From assembly GCA_003152355.1 (NCBI GenBank), contig PMAA01000248.1, positions 759-35,041 on the forward strand: a stretch of 34,283 nucleotides of DNA, read 5' to 3'. Below, in pieces: positions 30,428-34,283 of the stretch. Numbering within the stretch: position 1 is the stretch's first letter; each line of letters starts with the position of its first letter. This DNA comes from Acidobacteriota bacterium (GTDB taxonomy: Bacteria > Acidobacteriota > Terriglobia > Acidiferrales > UBA7541). A model generated the notes under the pieces. It was not told the origin of the DNA, searched no databases, and was given only the letters and a program-made list of their open reading frames with translations. The position numbers and the translations under genes are program-made.

Positions 30428-31594
30428 TCAGCCGGCGGCAGGTCCACGGCGAAGAAGCCTGATGATCTCGAATTGAATCGCGCACACGATCAAAGCGCAT
30501 GCGAGGGCCACTGCCATTCCGAAGCGCAAGCCGTGAAATTTCTCCGAAGCCGCTCCCATCGCGAATGGAATGATTGCCGCTCCGACGTAGCCCAACGGAA
30601 AAATCCATCCCGCCAAGCGGATGGAGTCGGCACCCAAGCGGTCGGAGAAGGTCGCGATGGTTGTTGGGAAGATGGCGGCGAATCCGATCCCCGCGACGAA
30701 AAGGCCGGCGAGGACTGGAACTGCTTGCGACGCGGTCACCGACAGAAGCATACCCGCGACGGAAACACACGCGCTAAGCAGCACGAGTTTCGCTCCCTTC
30801 ATTCGCTTGAGGATGAACGGAGCTGCAACGCGGCCGACGAGAAGCGCGCCGAAAAACGTGGATTGTGCGAAACCAATGCTTGCTGCCGGCAGGAGGCTCA
30901 AGCGCTTGGCATACGTGGTCACCCAGCCACCGACACCGGATTCCGTGCCCACATAAACGAAGATCAATACAGAGATAAGGATGATGAATTCGCGTCGCGT
31001 GGCGCTGCGCGATTTCGCGATGGCTTCCGACGGGTCCACGGGCGCGGGAAACGGCGGAAGTGATTCGCGTTCAGCAGCCAAGAGAGTGGCCACCATCAGC
31101 AAGAGAATCGAAATTACATTGAGAATGTGTTGGAGGCTGGCGCGAAGCACGAGGAAGGTGATGATCGGAGCCGAAGTGGCGGCACCGATGCACCAGGATG
31201 CGTTTAGAAGATTTGCGGCGGCCGCGCTGCGCTCAGGCTCCGAGAGTGTGATCCAGAGATTGATGGGGGTGACGCTCACGCCAAGACCAAAACCGAGACA
31301 GAAAACGCACGCCTTGGCGGTGAATGGACCGCTCACTCCGATCCCCGCAAGGCCGGCGGACATAAGCAGCATGCCTAGAGCCGCCGCGCGACGGCAGCCG
31401 AGCCACATCATCAAGCGGCTTGAGAGAACTGTTCCAATCACCGCTCCCAAAAACTCAGCGGTGAAGAGCTGGCCAGCGTGGGCGTCATCGAGCGCCCAGC
31501 GCAGCGATAGCAGGGGAAGGATCGGACCGAGGGTGGTGTTAGCGACGCCGTGCAGGACGAAGCCGAGGTGTCCGATCCAGAGTTTGTTTCGCAA
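30428..31594 (-). CDS. MFS transporter
   Basis: A 388-aa major-facilitator superfamily transporter with about twelve membrane helices, for example VANTTLGPILPLLSLRW, LFTAEFLGAVIGTVLSSRLMMW, ALGMLLMSAGLAGIGVSGPF, REFIILISVLIFVYVGTESGVGGWVTTYAKRL and AGLFVAGIGFAAIFPTTIATF. The loop between helices 2 and 3 has SRLMMWLGCRRAAALG, the MFS motif-A region in degenerate form. Similar to sugar/drug-type fucose-permease-like transporters in outline; substrate unknown. The start is a TTG at 31594 preceded by AGGA nine bases upstream, and is less certain than the rest. It lies 107 bases upstream of the GCS2-like gene on the same strand, so it may export or import that pathway's product. Confidence 0.88.
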   Translation of the reverse strand: MRNKLWIGHLGFVLHGVANTTLGPILPLLSLRWALDDAHAGQLFTAEFLGAVIGTVLSSRLMMWLGCRRAAALGMLLMSAGLAGIGVSGPFTAKACVFCLGFGLGVSVTPINLWITLSEPERSAAAANLLNASWCIGAATSAPIITFLVLRASLQHILNVISILLLMVATLLAAERESLPPFPAPVDPSEAIAKSRSATRREFIILISVLIFVYVGTESGVGGWVTTYAKRLSLLPAASIGFAQSTFFGALLVGRVAAPFILKRMKGAKLVLLSACVSVAGMLLSVTASQAVPVLAGLFVAGIGFAAIFPTTIATFSDRLGADSIRLAGWIFPLGYVGAAIIPFAMGAASEKFHGLRFGMAVALACALIVCAIQFEIIRLLRRGPAAG

Positions 31595-31724
31595 TCAGTG
31601 AGTTCCTGTCTGGCGACTGCTCGTGTGGCAAGTTCCGCGTCACGCAGGCGCGAGCGCATCCGCGATGACGAAGTATGCCACAGCACGGAATTCTGGCGGC
31701 AGGGCTGGATTGCAGGACACATAG

Positions 31725-34283
31725 CTATTGAGATGCGGTACGGGTGTCGCGCAGGAGGACTACGTCGGAGACGACGTGCATGCGAACGACGGCGAGCATC
31801 TTGCCGTCAGGCGAGAACTGAAACGTGCGAATCTGATCCGAAGTGAAGTTCGTCAGTCGATGTCCGGGCGAGCCATCGAGCTGCTGCGCCCAAACGCTGC
31901 CGACGCCGTTTTCGACGACGTTGTAAGCCACCGCCTTGCCGTCCGGAGTGATGGCAATTGGAGCAGCAATATCCCCTCGGGGATCGATGATTTTGGCAGG
32001 TGTTTCGGAGTTCATCGTTACGTCAACCAGAGCAACCTTGCGCGTGGCTATTTGTGTGACCGCATCGGCTCTCGTCTCGATCTGCGGCATCCACCTGCCG
32101 TCCGGCGATAAGTTCACTCCGCCTGTCATGTATCCATCAGGGATTGCGCTGGCCTTGACCAGTTCCGGAGAGGCCCCATCGACGGGCATTTTCATAATCT
32201 GAAATGTAACCCCATCAGCGTAGTAAAACGATGCTCCATCCGGCGAACAGAGCGGAGATTCATCGTCCTTGCCGTTAGTCAGCTGCTTTGGATGGGATCC
32301 ATCCGCGTCTATGCGCCAGACGTTGGTCGTCAGCTTGCCTTCCCGTAGCTGCGTGCTGAATAGAATGGGACCGCCTCGATCACAAACCGAGGATCCCTGT
32401 ATCGTCTCAATTGGGTCACTGAGGATAGTTGCTTGCCGGCTGCCGTCAGGCGACATCCGCAAAATCGAAGTCGTCGTGGTGACGATCAAATCTCCATGGA
32501 CGTTCCAGTCCACATTTTGTACGACGGCCTGATTGGGAAGGCCAGGAACCGCCGCTGGCGTCCTCTTGCTTGTCACAGGCTGCAATGAGACCGAGTCAGT
32601 TTCTTGCTGCTGAATCGAGACCATCGCCTTGCCGTCGGCAGAAAGGCTCAGCGTTTGATAGCCGTGAGTGTCGTTCGTAAGCGATTGGAACCGGCCACCG
32701 GGATAAGATACGAAGCCAATTTGTTGGTTGGTTGCTCCCGAGGAGCGATAGTTCACGATTACACCCCGTCCATCCGGAGTCCACGCCAAGTCTAAGAATA
32801 CTTTGTCCGGGAACATCGTGAGCGGCGTGTCCTTGCTGCTTGCCATCTCGAAAGTGCTGATTTGTCCCTGAGCATTGCTCTGCGAATACGAAATAAAGGC
32901 GATTCGCTTTCCGTCGGGCGACCAAGAAAGAGAGTCCGCAGAAGGAAGCGGCGCGATTTGGAGAATCTTCTCGTCGCTCCCGTCCAGATTGCAGGAAAGA
33001 AGACGATACTTGCCGGCTTCTGGATCGTTGGCGCGCACGTACGCCATGCGCTTGCCGTCCGGTGAAAAGGTTGGGCCGCCATCAACATCGTGCGCCGAAA
33101 CTTGCGGCGTGCCGCCGAGCACCGGCATTCGATACACCAGGAACTCGTTTTGAGTGGCATCCGTTGCTTTTCTGTAGAAGATATAGTTCCCGTCCGGAGA
33201 AAACGCGGGGCTACGAATAGCAAGAGGATCAGGTTCGAGAACCTGAGTGTTGCTGTTAGTCGGCACGTTGCGAAGCCACAGGCTTTGTTTTCCGTTGTCG
33301 TCAAGCACGCTAACGATGTACTTTCCGTCCGGGGAAATTGCAGCGTACGTCGCCTTGCCCGAATTTGTGACTTGCGTGGCATCGAAGCTTTGAAATGGAA
33401 TCGTTACCGTTCGATTGGCGAAGAACGAGTAGAGGCCATACCCTGCACCGGCGATCAGCAGAAGCGCGACAACAACTGCGCCAACGAGCGCGCCTTTGTG
33501 TTGCTTCGCCGCAGCGACTACAACCGAACTGCCGGAAAGATGCGCCGCTTCACGTTGCCGCTGTAGTTCCGCGCCTATTTCCGCCCGAGCCGCAACCCGG
33601 TACAAATGGGGAACGACATTGGCAGTGGAGGAAGGCGAACTCGAGTCGGCAGCGGCAACGGTGGCCGTCCCGGAACGTCCCGGCTCGGTTTCGCGCTTTA
33701 GCCGTTTCAGGTCGGCGCGAATGTCGGACGCGTGCTGGTAGCGCGTTTCGCGATCCTTCTCAAGGGCCTTAGAGATGATGTGCTCTAGCTCTGCCGGCAC
33801 ATCGGCGTTCAGCCGCACGGGCGGAATCGGCGACGCGTCCAGAATCGCTTTGAATATGACTCCCGAGCTTTCGCCGCGGAATGGCAAGGTGCCTGTGGCC
33901 ATTTCGTAAAGCACCGCACCGAAAGAAAACAGATCGCTTCGCGCGTCCAGCTCCTTCGCGCGCACTTGCTCCGGCGACATATAAGCCACCGTCCCGAGCA
34001 TGCTGCCCGGACTTGTCAGGTGTTCAGGAGGAACTGCATCGGCGGTATCCCGTGTCGCCGACATTGACAGCGCCGACGCGGACGGCAGCGTTTTCGCCAA
34101 CCCGAAATCGAGAATCTTCGGGTGCCCCCGTTTGGTGACGAAAATATTGGCGGGCTTGATGTCGCGATGAACTATGCCTTCGACGTGGGCGGCATCGAGC
34201 GCGTCTGCAATCTCAATCGCCAAACCGAGCAACACTTCCATCTCGACGGGCTTTCCGCTGATCAGATGCTTCAGCGTCACGCC
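31725..34283 (-). CDS. Ser/Thr protein kinase with C-terminal PD40 propeller, 5' truncated
   Basis: This gene runs off the right edge, so the N-lobe (glycine loop and Lys) is not seen. The visible C-lobe has [26 protein letters not shown] (catalytic loop and DFG), [21 protein letters not shown] and [24 protein letters not shown]. One membrane helix follows (about [25 protein letters not shown]). The outside part is a long beta-propeller of PD40/WD40-like TolB repeats, recognisable as repeated SPDGK(Y/R) units ([49 protein letters not shown]). Kinase-propeller fusions of this kind are very frequent in Acidobacteriota. The ligand is unknown. The stop at 31725 lies 130 bases from the MFS start. 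Confidence 0.95.
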   Translation of the reverse strand, partial: GVTLKHLISGKPVEMEVLLGLAIEIADALDAAHVEGIVHRDIKPANIFVTKRGHPKILDFGLAKTLPSASALSMSATRDTADAVPPEHLTSPGSMLGTVAYMSPEQVRAKELDARSDLFSFGAVLYEMATGTLPFRGESSGVIFKAILDASPIPPVRLNADVPAELEHIISKALEKDRETRYQHASDIRADLKRLKRETEPGRSGTATVAAADSSSPSSTANVVPHLYRVAARAEIGAELQRQREAAHLSGSSVVVAAAKQHKGALVGAVVVALLLIAGAGYGLYSFFANRTVTIPFQSFDATQVTNSGKATYAAISPDGKYIVSVLDDNGKQSLWLRNVPTNSNTQVLEPDPLAIRSPAFSPDGNYIFYRKATDATQNEFLVYRMPVLGGTPQVSAHDVDGGPTFSPDGKRMAYVRANDPEAGKYRLLSCNLDGSDEKILQIAPLPSADSLSWSPDGKRIAFISYSQSNAQGQISTFEMASSKDTPLTMFPDKVFLDLAWTPDGRGVIVNYRSSGATNQQIGFVSYPGGRFQSLTNDTHGYQTLSLSADGKAMVSIQQQETDSVSLQPVTSKRTPAAVPGLPNQAVVQNVDWNVHGDLIVTTTTSILRMSPDGSRQATILSDPIETIQGSSVCDRGGPILFSTQLREGKLTTNVWRIDADGSHPKQLTNGKDDESPLCSPDGASFYYADGVTFQIMKMPVDGASPELVKASAIPDGYMTGGVNLSPDGRWMPQIETRADAVTQIATRKVALVDVTMNSETPAKIIDPRGDIAAPIAITPDGKAVAYNVVENGVGSVWAQQLDGSPGHRLTNFTSDQIRTFQFSPDGKMLAVVRMHVVSDVVLLRDTRTASQ

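Overview
The window looks like chromosomal DNA of an Acidobacteriota bacterium, probably soil-type or assembled from a metagenome. It is GC-rich. The gene content is typical of that phylum: two Ser/Thr protein kinases (one with a PD40/TolB-like propeller), a small secreted protein of the 'IPYEF-VAGKTLPAGNYTV' type, an ArsR-SRPBCC-DUF899 operon and many GTG/TTG starts. The phylum call is inference from gene content. There is no rRNA, tRNA or CRISPR array, and the only mobile element seen is a transposase relic.

Region 1 (1-7445) is signalling and cell envelope. It holds an FHA-domain protein convergent with a Ser/Thr kinase that carries a C-terminal SPOR domain. A small secreted protein with a good terminator, a SnoaL-like protein and a GAF-GGDEF diguanylate cyclase follow. 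A RodZ-like HTH/membrane protein comes next, with a 317-aa helical protein of unknown function directly behind it.

Region 2 (7725-14701, all minus strand) is a nucleoside scavenging cluster. In transcription order it reads pyrimidine-nucleoside phosphorylase, NupC-type transporter, purine-nucleoside phosphorylase, cytidine deaminase, a MtaD-like amidohydrolase with a signal peptide, and an exported NPP-type phosphodiesterase. The two export signals suggest a route split across the membrane: nucleotides are broken down outside, nucleosides are imported, and they are phosphorolysed inside. Dispersed palindromic repeats sit between the genes.

Region 3 (14992-25379) is a mosaic of small regulatory and stress modules. 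It has a DUF6629-type membrane protein, a CPBP protease, an ECF sigma factor with a zinc-less candidate anti-sigma factor, and an ArsR / SRPBCC / 51-aa MCPLC protein / DUF899 operon with a clear promoter and operator. After these come a transglutaminase-like protein, a small XRE regulator with a membrane partner, an isoprenylcysteine-methyltransferase-like protein, a transposase remnant, an orphan PAS histidine kinase, a second SRPBCC protein and a STAS anti-anti-sigma factor.

Region 4 (25857-31594, minus strand) is the most unusual part. An MFS transporter is followed by a GCS2/YbdK-type carboxylate-amine ligase, a RimK-like ATP-grasp ligase and a circularly permuted ATP-grasp protein, then a secreted protein of unknown function. 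Three amide-forming ligases of different folds beside a transporter suggest a pathway that builds, and perhaps exports, a small peptide-like compound. A 41-bp duplication lies across the junction of the two ATP-grasp genes. The window ends inside a second Ser/Thr kinase with a PD40 propeller (31725 to the edge).
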